Shown: piece after piece, positions 18,014-26,857 of the stretch
Layout of the letters: each line of letters starts with the position of its first letter
How positions within the stretch are numbered: the stretch's first letter is position 1
The notes under the pieces: model-generated
The model's database searches: none
The model's input: only the letters and a program-made list of their open reading frames with translations
Told to the model about the DNA's origin: nothing
DNA from: Robiginitalea aestuariiviva
GTDB taxonomy: Bacteria > Bacteroidota > Bacteroidia > Flavobacteriales > Flavobacteriaceae
Direction of reading: 5' to 3'
DNA length: 64,000 nucleotides
NCBI RefSeq assembly: GCF_029537735.1
Contig: NZ_JARPUQ010000003.1
Location: 56,915-120,914 of the forward strand
Program-made: the position numbers and the translations under genes

Positions 18014-19090
18014 TTAGAATTCCGGGAGGGGGTGTTCCCGGTGGAACCCGACCAGGAGGGAAACCACCCGGCTGTAGCTGCGGATGCCGTCCTTCTGTCG
18101 GTTGGCTTCCAGGTAGGTGTTGAATACCGCCTTGAAAACCGGCTCCAGGGGGTTGGCATAGCCGGCCCAGAAGTCGCGAGCCTGCTGGTAGTTCGCTTCC
18201 ACCCCGGGGTGCAGGGCGGCCCGGATGGCCTTGGCCTCCTCCGGGTTTTGACGCCCGAGTTCGGCCAGGCAGTACCCCAGGGCCGAGGTCACGGCCGAAT
18301 ACCGGAAGTAAGGGTCCGGGTGTTCCAGGCTCACCAGGTAACCGATGAAGTTGGTTTCGTTCTCGGCAGAATACCCGAGTTGGTGACCCACCTCGTGCCC
18401 GCAGACCACGGGGTAGCGGAACAGCGGCAGGCGGGCATTCACCTGGGCTTCCCCGGTAAAGGGGTTCAGGTATCCCCCATAGCCCATATAGGACAACCAC
18501 CCGCTGATCAGCGAGGGTTTCAGGGAGGGGTGGCGGTAGGCCAGGTTGGGGTAACGGGCCTCCAGGTGGCGGTACCCTTCCACGGTTAAGGCCTGGATCT
18601 GCTGCCGGGTATAGGGCGGTACTACGGCCGAGAGGGTGTCCCCGGCCAGTTCCTGCTGCAGGGTATTGGCCTGCCCTACCAGTTGACGGGTTACGGCCTG
18701 CAGTTCCTCCACGGTGAAGGCCTCCTCCCATCCCATGGCCTGGGCAAGGGGGGTGCGGAAATAGTTGAGCCCCCACATCAGGTAGAAGGTGAAGTACAGG
18801 ACGGAAAGGGCTGCCAGAATGTTCCTTAAGGTGGCGCGGAAATGGGTGCGGATGCGCCGGCCCTTGCGCACCAGCAGGTATATCCCGTAGGCCAGCAGCC
18901 CCAGGTAGGCCAGGTCTCCGATCGAAAAGGGGAAGACCCCGTACAGCGTCCGTGAAAACCCGGAAAGGTAGGGGTAGAGTCCCTGGCTGTACCAGCGCTC
19001 TACGGCCTGGGGGTGGGCAGCGGCCCAGGCCACCAGCAGCAGCTGTACGGGCAGGCTCAGGGCCAGGATGTTCAAGATTCGGTTCCGCAT
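18014..19090 (-). CDS. DUF3810 membrane metalloprotease-like protein
   Basis: A 358-residue protein with hydrophobic helices at about 5-25, 45-75 and 90-110, followed by a soluble domain with a gluzincin-like zinc site HEVGHQ (His232, Glu233, His236) and an acidic ENET segment ten residues on that could hold the third ligand. This is the DUF3810 family, common in Bacteroidota and Firmicutes and not biochemically defined. The ATG at 19090 begins MRNRILNILALS; the much longer open frame upstream is antisense to pepD and is not coding. It diverges from pepD across a 60-bp gap. Confidence 0.88.
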   Translation of the reverse strand: MRNRILNILALSLPVQLLLVAWAAAHPQAVERWYSQGLYPYLSGFSRTLYGVFPFSIGDLAYLGLLAYGIYLLVRKGRRIRTHFRATLRNILAALSVLYFTFYLMWGLNYFRTPLAQAMGWEEAFTVEELQAVTRQLVGQANTLQQELAGDTLSAVVPPYTRQQIQALTVEGYRHLEARYPNLAYRHPSLKPSLISGWLSYMGYGGYLNPFTGEAQVNARLPLFRYPVVCGHEVGHQLGYSAENETNFIGYLVSLEHPDPYFRYSAVTSALGYCLAELGRQNPEEAKAIRAALHPGVEANYQQARDFWAGYANPLEPVFKAVFNTYLEANRQKDGIRSYSRVVSLLVGFHREHPLPEF

Positions 19091-19095
19091 GCCTT

Positions 19096-19103
19096 CAAAA
19101 ATA
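19096..19103 (-). promoter_or_regulatory. -7 promoter box for the DUF3810 gene
   Basis: On the minus strand this reads TATTTTTG, a full match to the Bacteroidota -7 consensus TAnnTTTG. It lies only about 6 bp upstream of the DUF3810 ATG, so a transcript would be leaderless or nearly so, unless the true start codon is further downstream. No clear -33 TTG is seen at the right distance. Confidence 0.45.
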
Positions 19104-19126
19104 GGGATTCTCACCGCCCTATTTCC

Positions 19127-19134
19127 TATTTTTG
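19127..19134 (+). promoter_or_regulatory. -7 promoter box for pepD
   Basis: Reads TATTTTTG on the plus strand, matching TAnnTTTG, 16 bp before the pepD ATG at 19151. The -33 TTG is not obvious. It is the mirror image of the box serving the divergent DUF3810 gene. Confidence 0.5.
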
Positions 19135-19150
19135 GGTCAAAACAATCCCT

Positions 19151-20605
19151 ATGGCTACTCCTTTGGCTGCCCTGGAACCCCAGGCTGTTTGGCACCATTT
19201 TGAAAACCTGAACGCCGTACCCCGGCCCTCGAAAAAGGAAGGGCGGGTCATAGCTTTTATGATAGACTTTGGCCGTAGCCTGGGCCTGGAAACCCTGCAG
19301 GACGAAACGGGAAATGTACTGATCCGCAAACCGGCCAGCCCGGGGATGGAGGGGCGTACCCCGGTAGTGCTGCAGGCCCACCTGGATATGGTGCACCAGA
19401 AGAATGACGGGACTGATTTCGATTTTGATTCCGAAGGCATCCGCATGTGGGTGGACAAAGACTGGGTGCGCGCCCGGGGGACAACCCTGGGGGCCGACAA
19501 CGGTCTGGGCGTGGCCGCCATTATGGCGGTACTGGAAGCCTCGGACCTGGCTCACCCGCCCCTGGAAGCCCTCTTTACCATAGACGAGGAAACCGGGATG
19601 ACCGGGGCCAAAAACCTGGGGCCGGACTGGTTGCAGGGCCGTATCCTGCTGAATCTGGATACGGAAGAAGACGACGAACTGGACGTAGGCTGTGCCGGCG
19701 GGGTAGACCTTACTGCCACAGGGACCTACACCCCGGAGCCGGTCCCTGCGGGGGGCCTGGCCTTCCGCCTGCAGGTGAGCGGGCTGCAGGGGGGGCACAG
19801 CGGGATGGACATCCACAAAGGCTTGGGGAATGCCAATAAAATCCTGACCCGCCTGTTGATGACCACTGCCGCACAGGCAGCCATCCGCCTCTCCCGCTTT
19901 GAAGGCGGGAACCTCCGCAATGCCATCCCCAGGGAGAGCCATGCTATTCTTGTTGTGGCGGCCTCGGATCGCGAGGCCCTGGAAATGGCCTTTGCCCGGG
20001 AGGCCGCGGCAATCCAGGCGGATTTTGCACCTGTAGAGCCCGGGCTGGAGTTGCAGCTGGAACCCTGCCAAACCCCTGAAAATGTTATGCCTGTAGCAGG
20101 TCAGGAAGCCTTGCTCCGCTGCCTGGCAGCTGTCCATAACGGGGTGCAATACATGAGTTACCAGTTCCCGGAACAAACCGAGACCTCCAACAACCTGGCC
20201 CGGGTACTGGCCGGGGCGGGGGAAATCCTGATCGGGTGCCTGACCCGTTCCTCTTCCGAAAGCCGGAAGGCAGACCTGGTCCGCAGCCTGCAGGCCGTGT
20301 TCGGGCTGGCGGGATATACGTCGGAAACCAGCGGGGATTACCCCGGCTGGTCGCCGGACCCGGAGTCCCGGGCCCTGGCCCTGTTACAGCAGCGCTACCA
20401 GGCGATGTTTGGCGAGGCCCCTAAGGTGGTGGCCGGGCACGGGGGGCTGGAGTGCGGCATCATCAAGGCGCATTACCCGGAGATGGACATGATCAGTTTC
20501 GGCCCCACCATCCTGGGGGCGCATTCCCCGGATGAACGGGCGTCAGTTTCGTCCACCCAAAAATTTTGGGGTTTCCTCAAAGACGTGTTGGCCCACATCC
20601 CCTGA
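19151..20605 (+). CDS. pepD: Aminoacyl-histidine dipeptidase (PepD, M20C)
   Basis: A 484-residue cytosolic dizinc peptidase, the same length as E. coli PepD, that hydrolyses Xaa-His and other dipeptides. Zinc ligands and catalytic acids fit the M20 pattern: His77 and Asp79 in AHLDMVHQ, Asp116 in GADNG, Glu146-Glu147 in DEETG, Asp170 in LNLDTEE and a C-terminal GHGGLECG. The start ATG at 19151 gives MATPLAALEPQAVWHHFE; upstream in-frame codons would run into the divergent gene. A bidirectional terminator follows the stop. Confidence 0.96.
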   Translation: MATPLAALEPQAVWHHFENLNAVPRPSKKEGRVIAFMIDFGRSLGLETLQDETGNVLIRKPASPGMEGRTPVVLQAHLDMVHQKNDGTDFDFDSEGIRMWVDKDWVRARGTTLGADNGLGVAAIMAVLEASDLAHPPLEALFTIDEETGMTGAKNLGPDWLQGRILLNLDTEEDDELDVGCAGGVDLTATGTYTPEPVPAGGLAFRLQVSGLQGGHSGMDIHKGLGNANKILTRLLMTTAAQAAIRLSRFEGGNLRNAIPRESHAILVVAASDREALEMAFAREAAAIQADFAPVEPGLELQLEPCQTPENVMPVAGQEALLRCLAAVHNGVQYMSYQFPEQTETSNNLARVLAGAGEILIGCLTRSSSESRKADLVRSLQAVFGLAGYTSETSGDYPGWSPDPESRALALLQQRYQAMFGEAPKVVAGHGGLECGIIKAHYPEMDMISFGPTILGAHSPDERASVSSTQKFWGFLKDVLAHIP

Positions 20606-20610
20606 GTAAA

Positions 20611-20640
20611 AAAAAACACCGGAGATTCCGGTGTTTCTAT
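20611..20640. terminator. Bidirectional intrinsic terminator
   Basis: An inverted repeat AAACACCGGA / TCCGGTGTTT (20614-20623 and 20627-20636, loop of 3) is flanked by an A-run on the left and Ts on the right, so it can end transcripts of pepD from one side and of the prolyl isomerase gene from the other. Confidence 0.85.
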
Positions 20641-20642
20641 TT

Positions 20643-21767
20643 TTAGTTCTGGGCTTCCAGTTGGATGCCCGTGATTTCGATATCGAAGACCAGCTGGGCA
20701 TTGGGCGGCACTGGGCCCCCGCCGCGCTCGCCCCATCCGAGGTGTGGCGGGATAAAGAGGCGGCGTTTTTCCCCGACCTTCATTTCCAGCAGGGCTTCGC
20801 GGAACCCGGGGATCAGCGGGGAGTCCGGGCTGTAGTCCATGGCCACCGGGCCAAAGTTGCCCCGGTGCATCTGCAGGAGTTCATCCCGTTTGTCAAAGAG
20901 TTCGGCAATGGCCTCTTCGCTGGTGTCGATCAGGGTGCCGTCTTCTACCCATCCGGCATAGTCTACCCAAACCTTGTCCCCAATGGCGGGCTGCTCCCCG
21001 CTGGGCTCCTGCACCACAATATAGGCCAGGCCCGTGGGAGTAGTCTGGGCCGTGGCTTTCTGCTCCTGGATGCGGGTCACAAAGGCTTCGAGTTCGGCTT
21101 TGCGCTCCGCTGCCCGGGCTTCCTCGGCCGCGAAATAGTCTTCCATCACCTCCACGGCGTCGAAGGCTTTGGCCGCCTTGCCATTGCGGATAATGTCCAC
21201 TTCTTCCATAACCACATCCTGCACGGGTTTGTTGCTGCCCTGGGCTACGGGGACGGCAGCAATGGAATCCACCACTTCCATCCCGCGCACTACCGAACCA
21301 AATACGGTGTGCTTTCCGTCCAGCCATGGGGTGGCGGCATGGGTGATAAAGAACTGGCTGCCGTTGGTTTTGGGCCCGCTGTTGGCCATGGAGAGGATGC
21401 CCTTGCCGCTGTGCATCAGGGAATCGTTAAATTCATCCATAAAACGGTATCCGGGGTTGCCCCGGCCGGTGCCGGTTGGGTCGCCCCCCTGGATCATAAA
21501 ATCCTTGATCACCCGGTGGAAGGTAATGCCGTTGTAGTACTTCTTTTCTTTGAATTCTTCGCTTACGTAAGGGTTGGTGCCTTCGGCCAGGGATACAAAG
21601 TTGGCCACGGTAACCGGGGTCTTTTCGTATTCGAGCTTCATGACAATTTCCCCCTTGCTGGTGCGCACGGCGGCGTACAGGCCGTCGCCCAGGTCTGCGT
21701 AATGGTTGGTTTTACAGGAGGTAGCCGAAAGGCCGGCAACCAGGAGGATCAGCAATATTCGTTTCAT
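20643..21767 (-). CDS. Two-domain peptidyl-prolyl isomerase (cyclophilin + FKBP), lipoprotein
   Basis: A 374-residue lipoprotein (SATSC, Cys18). Residues about 30-190 form a cyclophilin with the catalytic-pocket segments [22 protein letters not shown] and [11 protein letters not shown] helical linker (about 200-245) leads to an FKBP domain (about 255-370) with [15 protein letters not shown] and [17 protein letters not shown] and a Gly-rich flap, with an insertion of about 30 residues before PGF. Both isomerase families are thus fused in one envelope protein. The start ATG overlaps the gldI stop by 4 bases, indicating an operon with gliding functions. Confidence 0.92.
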   Translation of the reverse strand: MKRILLILLVAGLSATSCKTNHYADLGDGLYAAVRTSKGEIVMKLEYEKTPVTVANFVSLAEGTNPYVSEEFKEKKYYNGITFHRVIKDFMIQGGDPTGTGRGNPGYRFMDEFNDSLMHSGKGILSMANSGPKTNGSQFFITHAATPWLDGKHTVFGSVVRGMEVVDSIAAVPVAQGSNKPVQDVVMEEVDIIRNGKAAKAFDAVEVMEDYFAAEEARAAERKAELEAFVTRIQEQKATAQTTPTGLAYIVVQEPSGEQPAIGDKVWVDYAGWVEDGTLIDTSEEAIAELFDKRDELLQMHRGNFGPVAMDYSPDSPLIPGFREALLEMKVGEKRRLFIPPHLGWGERGGGPVPPNAQLVFDIEITGIQLEAQN

Positions 21768-22330
21768 GGGTTCAGGGTTTGAGTGCTATTTGCGTCTTGT
21801 GATTTTTGGATGTCCAGGATTTCCAGGGTGGCTTTCAGGGGCACATTGGGGCCGATGCGGTCTTCATCCCCATGGTAGCCGTAACCCAGGGAGGAAGGGT
21901 ACATAAAAACGGCTTTCTCCCCTTGCTGCAGCAGCTTTACGCTGTTGCGCAGCCCGGGGAAGAGCTCTTGTTTGTCCACTTTATAGCGGAGGACCCCAAG
22001 CTCCTCGGCCCGGTAAAGGGTGTCTCCCCCCCAGGTCATCAGGTTATAGGTGAGGGTCACCAGGTCGTCCGGTTGGGGGGTGTAGCCCTGGCCCGGGTTT
22101 TTCTGCAGGTAATAGAAGCGGCTGCCGCTGGCGGTCTGCTCCCACTGGTGGAGGCTGTCTGCTGCAATGAGGCGGGCCATCAGGGCCTCTTCCTCGGCCA
22201 GCAAACGCTTGTTGCGCGCCGCCGACTGCTCCAGGAAGGAACCGCTTTTGGCTTCTATGGGCCAGCGGGCTTCCGGCTCGCGGCAGGCGGCCGCCAGCAG
22301 GAGGGTCAGAAGTAAAATACGGAACTTCAT
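21764..22330 (-). CDS. gldI: Gliding-motility lipoprotein GldI (FKBP-type isomerase)
   Basis: A 188-residue lipoprotein (AAAC, Cys16) with a short charged helix and an FKBP domain (about 85-178; [54 protein letters not shown]). This length, lipobox and domain pattern match GldI of flavobacteria, needed for gliding in Flavobacterium johnsoniae, where it is thought to fold exported gliding or secretion components. It overlaps nrnA upstream and the double-domain isomerase downstream by 4 bases each. Confidence 0.85.
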   Translation of the reverse strand: MKFRILLLTLLLAAACREPEARWPIEAKSGSFLEQSAARNKRLLAEEEALMARLIAADSLHQWEQTASGSRFYYLQKNPGQGYTPQPDDLVTLTYNLMTWGGDTLYRAEELGVLRYKVDKQELFPGLRNSVKLLQQGEKAVFMYPSSLGYGYHGDEDRIGPNVPLKATLEILDIQKSQDANSTQTLNP

Positions 22331-23346
22331 GCGTGCTGGAGTTGATTTTCATATTCGGGGAGGATGGCCCGGAACCGTGCTGCGGTGTCCTCCAGGGAGG
22401 CTTCGGACCGCCCGCCGGCCGCATTGATATGCCCTCCGCCTGAAAAATGCTTACGCGACATATCGTTCACGGAAAAGTCCCCCTGGGAACGCAGGGAGAT
22501 CTTTACAATCCCCTCTTCCCGGTTTTCGATAAAGATAGCGGCAAGCACCACATTGTTTATGGAAAGCCCGTAGTTCACAAAACCTTCGGTATCTCCCTTC
22601 TGGAAGCCGTGGGCATCCAGTTCGTCCTGGCTCAGGGTAATATAGGCCGTGCGGTACTCCGGCAGGATCACCAGGTTGCTCAGGGCGCAGCCCAGCAGTT
22701 GCAGGCGTTGGGGCCGGTTGGTATCGTAAATGTGGCGGTGAATTTCGGTATGGGGCGCCCCCCGTTCCATGAGGTCGGCTGCCACCCGCATGGTGCGCGG
22801 GGTAGTGGAAGCGAACTTAAAGGAACCGGTATCGGTAAGCATCCCGGCATACAGGCAACTGGCCGTTTCCGCGTCAATGCGGTCCAGCCCGCCCAGGGCT
22901 TCTATGGTATTGTAGACCATTTCGCAGGTGGAGCTCATACGCACATCGGAATACTGGATGTGGGCATACCCGTCCGGGGCCTGGTGGTGGTCGATCATCA
23001 CAAAGGTGGCGCTGGCTTCGGATAGGAGCTGGCACAGGGGGCCGCATCGGTCCAGGGCATTGAAATCCAGGGTGAAGATCAGTTCGGCTTCGGCCACCGC
23101 CTTTCTGGCCGTTTCCGGGTTCCGGTCATAGATGAGTACCCCTTCCGACCCGGGCATCCATTTGAGGAATTGTGGAAAATCGTTAGGGGCCAGTACCCGG
23201 GCGCGATGGCCGCTTTGGCCCAGGTAGCGGCAGAGCCCCAGGCAGGCGCCAATAGCGTCCCCGTCAGGGTTGTAATGCGGTACTAAAATGATCTCTCGGG
23301 GGCTGGCGAGCGCTTGTTGCAGCTTACCGGTCGCTTCTGAATTCAT
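22327..23346 (-). CDS. DHH-family phosphoesterase (NrnA-like oligoribonuclease/pAp phosphatase)
   Basis: A 339-residue enzyme with the DHH motif order: NPDGDAIG (motif I), DFNALDRCG (motif II), IDHHQAPDG (motif III), MLTDTGSF (motif IV), and the DHHA1 domain ending in SGGGHINAAGG. NrnA-type enzymes degrade 2-5-mer RNA (nanoRNA) and dephosphorylate pAp. It is the first gene of the nrnA-gldI-isomerase operon, whose ATGA overlaps suggest coupling. A separate c-di-AMP phosphodiesterase role cannot be excluded. Confidence 0.92.
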   Translation of the reverse strand: MNSEATGKLQQALASPREIILVPHYNPDGDAIGACLGLCRYLGQSGHRARVLAPNDFPQFLKWMPGSEGVLIYDRNPETARKAVAEAELIFTLDFNALDRCGPLCQLLSEASATFVMIDHHQAPDGYAHIQYSDVRMSSTCEMVYNTIEALGGLDRIDAETASCLYAGMLTDTGSFKFASTTPRTMRVAADLMERGAPHTEIHRHIYDTNRPQRLQLLGCALSNLVILPEYRTAYITLSQDELDAHGFQKGDTEGFVNYGLSINNVVLAAIFIENREEGIVKISLRSQGDFSVNDMSRKHFSGGGHINAAGGRSEASLEDTAARFRAILPEYENQLQHA

Positions 23347-23420
23347 GCGCCCAAAGATACGATTAATTCTATTGATTGCCCGGGGGGAAAACGGTACCTT
23401 TAATCCCTAAACCCATACCT

Positions 23421-24449
23421 GTGAAAGCCTTTTCTGCCTGCCTTGCCGCCTTTTTGATAGCCGTTTCCTGCCGGGATCCACAACCCGCTGCCACAGCCCC
23501 GGAAGAACCGGTTTTTACGGTTGCCTTTGGATCCTGCAACCGCACTCGCCTCCCTAACCCTTTGTGGGACGATGTGCTGCAGGCCCGGCCCCAGGTCTGG
23601 ATCTGGGGCGGGGATGTGGTTTATGCGGATACGGACAGCATTCCACTGCTTAAGGCGGCCTATGCCCTGCAGGATTCCGTACCCGGCTATGCCCGGCTGC
23701 GGGAGGCGGTGCCGGTGCTCGGCACCTGGGACGACCACGATTACGGGATGAACGACGGGGGTGCCTCCTTCCAGGCCAGGGAAGCCAGCCAGCAGGCCTT
23801 CCTCGATTTCCTCAACGTGGCCCCCCGCGACCCCCGCAGGCTGCAGCCCGGGGTCTACCACAGCGAAACTTTCCGTCACGGCCCCTATGCCGTAAAGATC
23901 CTCCTGCTCGATACCCGCTACCACCGTTCGGACCTGACCCCGGATACCACGGGGGTAAAGCGCTACGTCCCCAACCCGGATGGGGAGGGGACCATGCTGG
24001 GCGAAGCCCAGTGGGCCTGGCTGGGGCGGGAGCTTAAAAATTCCCGGGCGGATTTCAACCTTGTGGTGAGCAGCATTCAGGTGCTTTCGGACCGGCACGG
24101 GTTCGAAACCTGGGGGAACATGCCCCACGAGCGCCAGCGCCTGCTGGAACTTATTGCAGCATCCGGGGCCCGGGGGGTAATCCTCTTGTCCGGAGACCGG
24201 CACCTGTCGGAATTCTCACGCACGCAGGTGGCAGGTCTGCCGTATCCGCTGGTGGACTTCACCAGCAGCGGGCTTACGCATGTCTACAGCGGTTTTAGCG
24301 GGGAAGAGAACCCCTACCGGGTGGGGCAGGTAGTGAACGAGCGCAGTTTTGGGTTGCTGCGGCTGTACCCGGAATCGGGCCGTGCCCGCATGGAAATGAT
24401 GGGCGACAGCAGCCGAACCCTTAGTTCCCTGCAGGTTCGGTTTCAATAA
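23421..24449 (+). CDS. PhoD-like phosphatase/phosphodiesterase lipoprotein
   Basis: A 342-residue metallophosphatase of the PhoD family. The signals are GSCN at the start of the domain (about 38), GGDVVYAD, WDDHDYG, an LLLDTRY strand and SGDRHLSEF near the end, which together bind iron and calcium in characterised PhoD enzymes. A GTG start at 23421 gives VKAFSACLAAFLIAVSC, a good lipoprotein signal with lipobox cysteine 17. The ATG at 23376 would add 15 residues in front of the signal and is less likely. Substrate unclear. Confidence 0.85.
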   Translation: MKAFSACLAAFLIAVSCRDPQPAATAPEEPVFTVAFGSCNRTRLPNPLWDDVLQARPQVWIWGGDVVYADTDSIPLLKAAYALQDSVPGYARLREAVPVLGTWDDHDYGMNDGGASFQAREASQQAFLDFLNVAPRDPRRLQPGVYHSETFRHGPYAVKILLLDTRYHRSDLTPDTTGVKRYVPNPDGEGTMLGEAQWAWLGRELKNSRADFNLVVSSIQVLSDRHGFETWGNMPHERQRLLELIAASGARGVILLSGDRHLSEFSRTQVAGLPYPLVDFTSSGLTHVYSGFSGEENPYRVGQVVNERSFGLLRLYPESGRARMEMMGDSSRTLSSLQVRFQ

Positions 24450-24451
24450 TT

Positions 24452-24482
24452 TTGTGGGAAGGTTCCAGAAAGTGTACTTTTG
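24452..24482 (+). promoter_or_regulatory. Promoter for ndk (-33 TTG, -7 TACTTTTG)
   Basis: TTG at 24452-24454, a 20-bp spacer and TACTTTTG at 24475-24482 make a very good match to the Bacteroidota promoter pattern. The ATG of ndk lies 16 bp downstream of the -7 box, which supports starting ndk at 24498 instead of the earlier TTG. Confidence 0.7.
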
Positions 24483-24497
24483 CAAAAATTTTTGGAA

Positions 24498-24920
24498 ATG
24501 ACCGGAAACAGAACCTTTACCATGATCAAGCCGGATGCGGTTGAAAATGGCCACATCGGGGCCATCCTTGAAAAAATCACCGCGGCAGGCTTTAAGATCA
24601 TTGCGATGAAATACACCCAGTTGAGCCGCCGCGACGCGCAGCAGTTCTACGCCATCCACAAGGACCGCCCCTTTTTCGGGGAGCTGGTGGATTTTATGAC
24701 CCGGGGCCCCATTGTGGCGGCTATCCTGGAAAAAGACAATGCCGTGGAGGACTTCCGCGCCCTGATCGGGGCTACCAACCCGGCCGAGGCTGCCGAAGGC
24801 ACCATCCGCAAATTATTTGCCAAGGACATCGGCGAGAATGCCGTTCATGGGTCCGACAGCGACGAGAATGCCCAGGTGGAAAGCTCCTTCCACTTCTCCG
24901 GGCGCGAGATCTACGCCTAA
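24498..24920 (+). CDS. ndk: Nucleoside-diphosphate kinase
   Basis: A 140-residue enzyme, family length, that transfers the gamma phosphate from ATP to other NDPs through a phospho-histidine. The catalytic His117 sits in NAVHGSDS, the motif of the family, and the start [18 protein letters not shown] is the conserved N-terminus. The ATG at 24498 was preferred to a TTG at 24480 because the strong promoter lies between them. Confidence 0.97.
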   Translation: MTGNRTFTMIKPDAVENGHIGAILEKITAAGFKIIAMKYTQLSRRDAQQFYAIHKDRPFFGELVDFMTRGPIVAAILEKDNAVEDFRALIGATNPAEAAEGTIRKLFAKDIGENAVHGSDSDENAQVESSFHFSGREIYA

Positions 24921-24949
24921 GGGTAAGTCCATTATTGGTGTTAAGCAAG

Positions 24950-24974
24950 GCCCCGGGGATTCCCGGGGCTTTTT
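24950..24974 (+). terminator. Intrinsic terminator of ndk
   Basis: Inverted repeat GCCCCGGG / CCCGGGGC (24950-24957 and 24962-24969, loop of 4) followed by TTTTT. It ends where the convergent DUF721 gene ends. Confidence 0.85.
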
Positions 24975-25266
24975 ATTGCAGAAACAGTTGTTCCACCACT
25001 TCCCGCCCCATGTGGGCATTGAGCATCTCCACAATCTTCCGGTTGCCCAGGCTCAGTTCTTCCCGCAGTACGGAGGAGGTGAGCTCCACCCGCAGGGTAG
25101 TGCCCCTGAGGCGAACCTGCCGGGTGTATCCGGCCACCCCGGGGCCCATCACGGCTTCCCAGGCCGCCACAATGTCTACCTGGTCCAGGCCCTTTTGCAG
25201 GCCATGGGCGCTAATAAAGCCCTTCAGGGCCTCTCCGAGTTTTTGTTCGCCATCCTTGCGTGCCAT
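24973..25266 (-). CDS. DUF721 (DciA-like) protein
   Basis: A 97-residue protein of the DUF721 family: KLGEALKGFISAHGLQKGL, VVAAW-type helix (DIVAAWEAVMG) and a KH-like half (LRVELTSSVLREEL). DciA in this family recruits the DnaB helicase to the origin, mainly in bacteria lacking DnaC. Its position beside recF, a neighbour common in flavobacteria, agrees with a replication or repair job; the role here is inferred. Its start shares a base with the stop of the upstream lipoprotein gene. Confidence 0.8.
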   Translation of the reverse strand: MARKDGEQKLGEALKGFISAHGLQKGLDQVDIVAAWEAVMGPGVAGYTRQVRLRGTTLRVELTSSVLREELSLGNRKIVEMLNAHMGREVVEQLFLQ

Positions 25267-25691
25267 CAGGGGTTCGGGGTTAAGGGTTCGTACCTGCGGT
25301 AGTGGTACCTGAGGTCGTTGGCATGCAGGGTAACCAACCGGTCCTTTTCCAGGGTTTCCACCCGCTCTTCCCAGGTGTCCGTCTCGCCCTGGAAGCGAAG
25401 CACCAGCTGCCCGTCCTGCTCCAGTGCCTCCATGGGCAGGGCATCGTCCGAGGTCTGAAATGTCCCGTCCAGGTTGGGCTGCATTTTTTTGAGGTAGCCT
25501 TTGTTCCCGTCCAGGTGATAGTAATTTACGGAGGTGTTCACGGTATACTCCCGCTCCCCTCCGCCAGGAAATTCCACCCGGTCAATCTCCCAGTACCCCT
25601 CCAGCCGGGGGGTGGCTTCCATGCCCGGAGGCTGGTTGCACCCCAGGCTAAGGGCCAGCAGGCACAATACACTACAGACGGATCGAAACAT
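25266..25691 (-). CDS. Lipocalin-like lipoprotein
   Basis: A 141-residue lipoprotein (SLGC, Cys18). The mature part begins with [11 protein letters not shown] and alternates short strands ([14 protein letters not shown]), a pattern like lipocalin-type domains. No function known. It is embedded in the recF region: 20 bases overlap with recF upstream and one base with DUF721 downstream, so it is part of that operon. Confidence 0.75.
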   Translation of the reverse strand: MFRSVCSVLCLLALSLGCNQPPGMEATPRLEGYWEIDRVEFPGGGEREYTVNTSVNYYHLDGNKGYLKKMQPNLDGTFQTSDDALPMEALEQDGQLVLRFQGETDTWEERVETLEKDRLVTLHANDLRYHYRRYEPLTPNP

Positions 25692-26751
25692 AGGATTGGT
25701 GTATGGCTTTTACGACGGCTTCGGTGCGCTCCGGGTGGGTGTCGCTGATAAAAATTTGCCCGAAAAGGTCCTGGTTTACCAGGCCCACAATATGGGAAAC
25801 GCGGTGCTCGTCCAGTTTGTCAAAAATATCGTCCAGCAATAAGAGGGGCATGCCCTTTACCTGTTCCTTGATAAACTGGAACTGGGCAAATTTCAGGGCG
25901 ATCAGGAAGGATTTCTGCTGACCCTGGCTGCCGAATTTCTTGATGGGGTGGCCCTGGATCTCCATCCGGAGGTCGTCCTTATGCACCCCCTTGGTGGTGT
26001 ATTGCAGTACCCGGTCCTTTTCCAGGGACGTTTTAAGCAGCGCTTCCAGGGGGGCATCTTGAAGCTGGCTGTCGTACCCCAGGCTCACCGGTTCCTCCCC
26101 TCCGGAAATGGCCTGGTACTGTTCCGCGAAAATGGGCTGGAAGGCCTCCATAAAGGCCATGCGTTTGGCGTGGATCCGGGTGGCCATACCGGAGAGCTGC
26201 AAATCGTAGACCCCCAGGGTTTCCGGGTCAAAATGGTGGTTGGCGGCAAAGTACTTCAGCAAGGCGTTGCGCTGGGAGAGCACCTTGTGGTAGTCCAGCA
26301 CATCCCGCAGGTATTCCCGGTCGGACTGGGAGATGACCCCGTCCATGAATTTGCGGCGGGTTTCGCTCCCCTCTATGATCAGGTCGCGGTCCGCCGGGGA
26401 GACAATCACCAGGGGCACCTGCCCGATGTGTTCGGAAATTCGATCATAGACTTTCCCGTTGCGCTTGAGCACCTTTTTGGCCCCTTTCTTGAAACTGCAG
26501 ACAATATGCTGCTCTTCCCCTTCCTTCTCCAGCTTCCCGTCGATGACAAAAAAATCCTGCCCGTGGCGGAGGTTCTGGGTGGTGATGGGGTTGAAATAAC
26601 TCTTCCCGAAGGCCAGGTGGTAGATGGCGTCCAGCACATTGGTCTTCCCCACCCCGTTGGGCCCGACCAGGCAATTGATCTTGCTGTCGAAGCGGAAATC
26701 GGCCGCTTCGAAATTCTTGTAATTCAGTAAGCTCAAGTGCGTTAGATGCAT
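25672..26751 (-). CDS. recF: DNA replication and repair protein RecF
   Basis: A 359-residue ABC-like SMC-family ATPase. Walker A is GPNGVGKTN at about residue 30, with preceding [12 protein letters not shown]. The signature region and Walker B appear as [14 protein letters not shown] (about 310-323), followed by DTHPE. RecF loads RecA at gapped DNA together with RecO and RecR. The strong translation start at 26751 ([13 protein letters not shown]) fits the family. Confidence 0.96.
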   Translation of the reverse strand: MHLTHLSLLNYKNFEAADFRFDSKINCLVGPNGVGKTNVLDAIYHLAFGKSYFNPITTQNLRHGQDFFVIDGKLEKEGEEQHIVCSFKKGAKKVLKRNGKVYDRISEHIGQVPLVIVSPADRDLIIEGSETRRKFMDGVISQSDREYLRDVLDYHKVLSQRNALLKYFAANHHFDPETLGVYDLQLSGMATRIHAKRMAFMEAFQPIFAEQYQAISGGEEPVSLGYDSQLQDAPLEALLKTSLEKDRVLQYTTKGVHKDDLRMEIQGHPIKKFGSQGQQKSFLIALKFAQFQFIKEQVKGMPLLLLDDIFDKLDEHRVSHIVGLVNQDLFGQIFISDTHPERTEAVVKAIHQSYVSIRL

Positions 26752-26829
26752 AAGGCTGGGGTGGTGGCTGAAGGGTCAAATTATTGAAAAATAACGAATA
26801 ATTTGACTTTCGGTTTTGGATAAAACCTG

Positions 26830-26837
26830 TATTTTTG
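26830..26837 (+). promoter_or_regulatory. -7 promoter box for the YfgM-like operon
   Basis: TATTTTTG, a full TAnnTTTG match, 20 bp upstream of the ATG at 26858. A TTG lies 24 bp upstream of the box, a spacer longer than ideal. It would drive the run from the YfgM-like gene through ribH and perhaps to the rhomboids. Confidence 0.5.
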
Positions 26838-26857
26838 CGCGACCAATATTACGAAAA

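Noticed and set aside
17926..18159. Longer start for the double amidohydrolase
   Set aside because: Added residues lack a signal peptide and overlap the DUF3810 gene; ATG 17925 begins a proper signal peptide.
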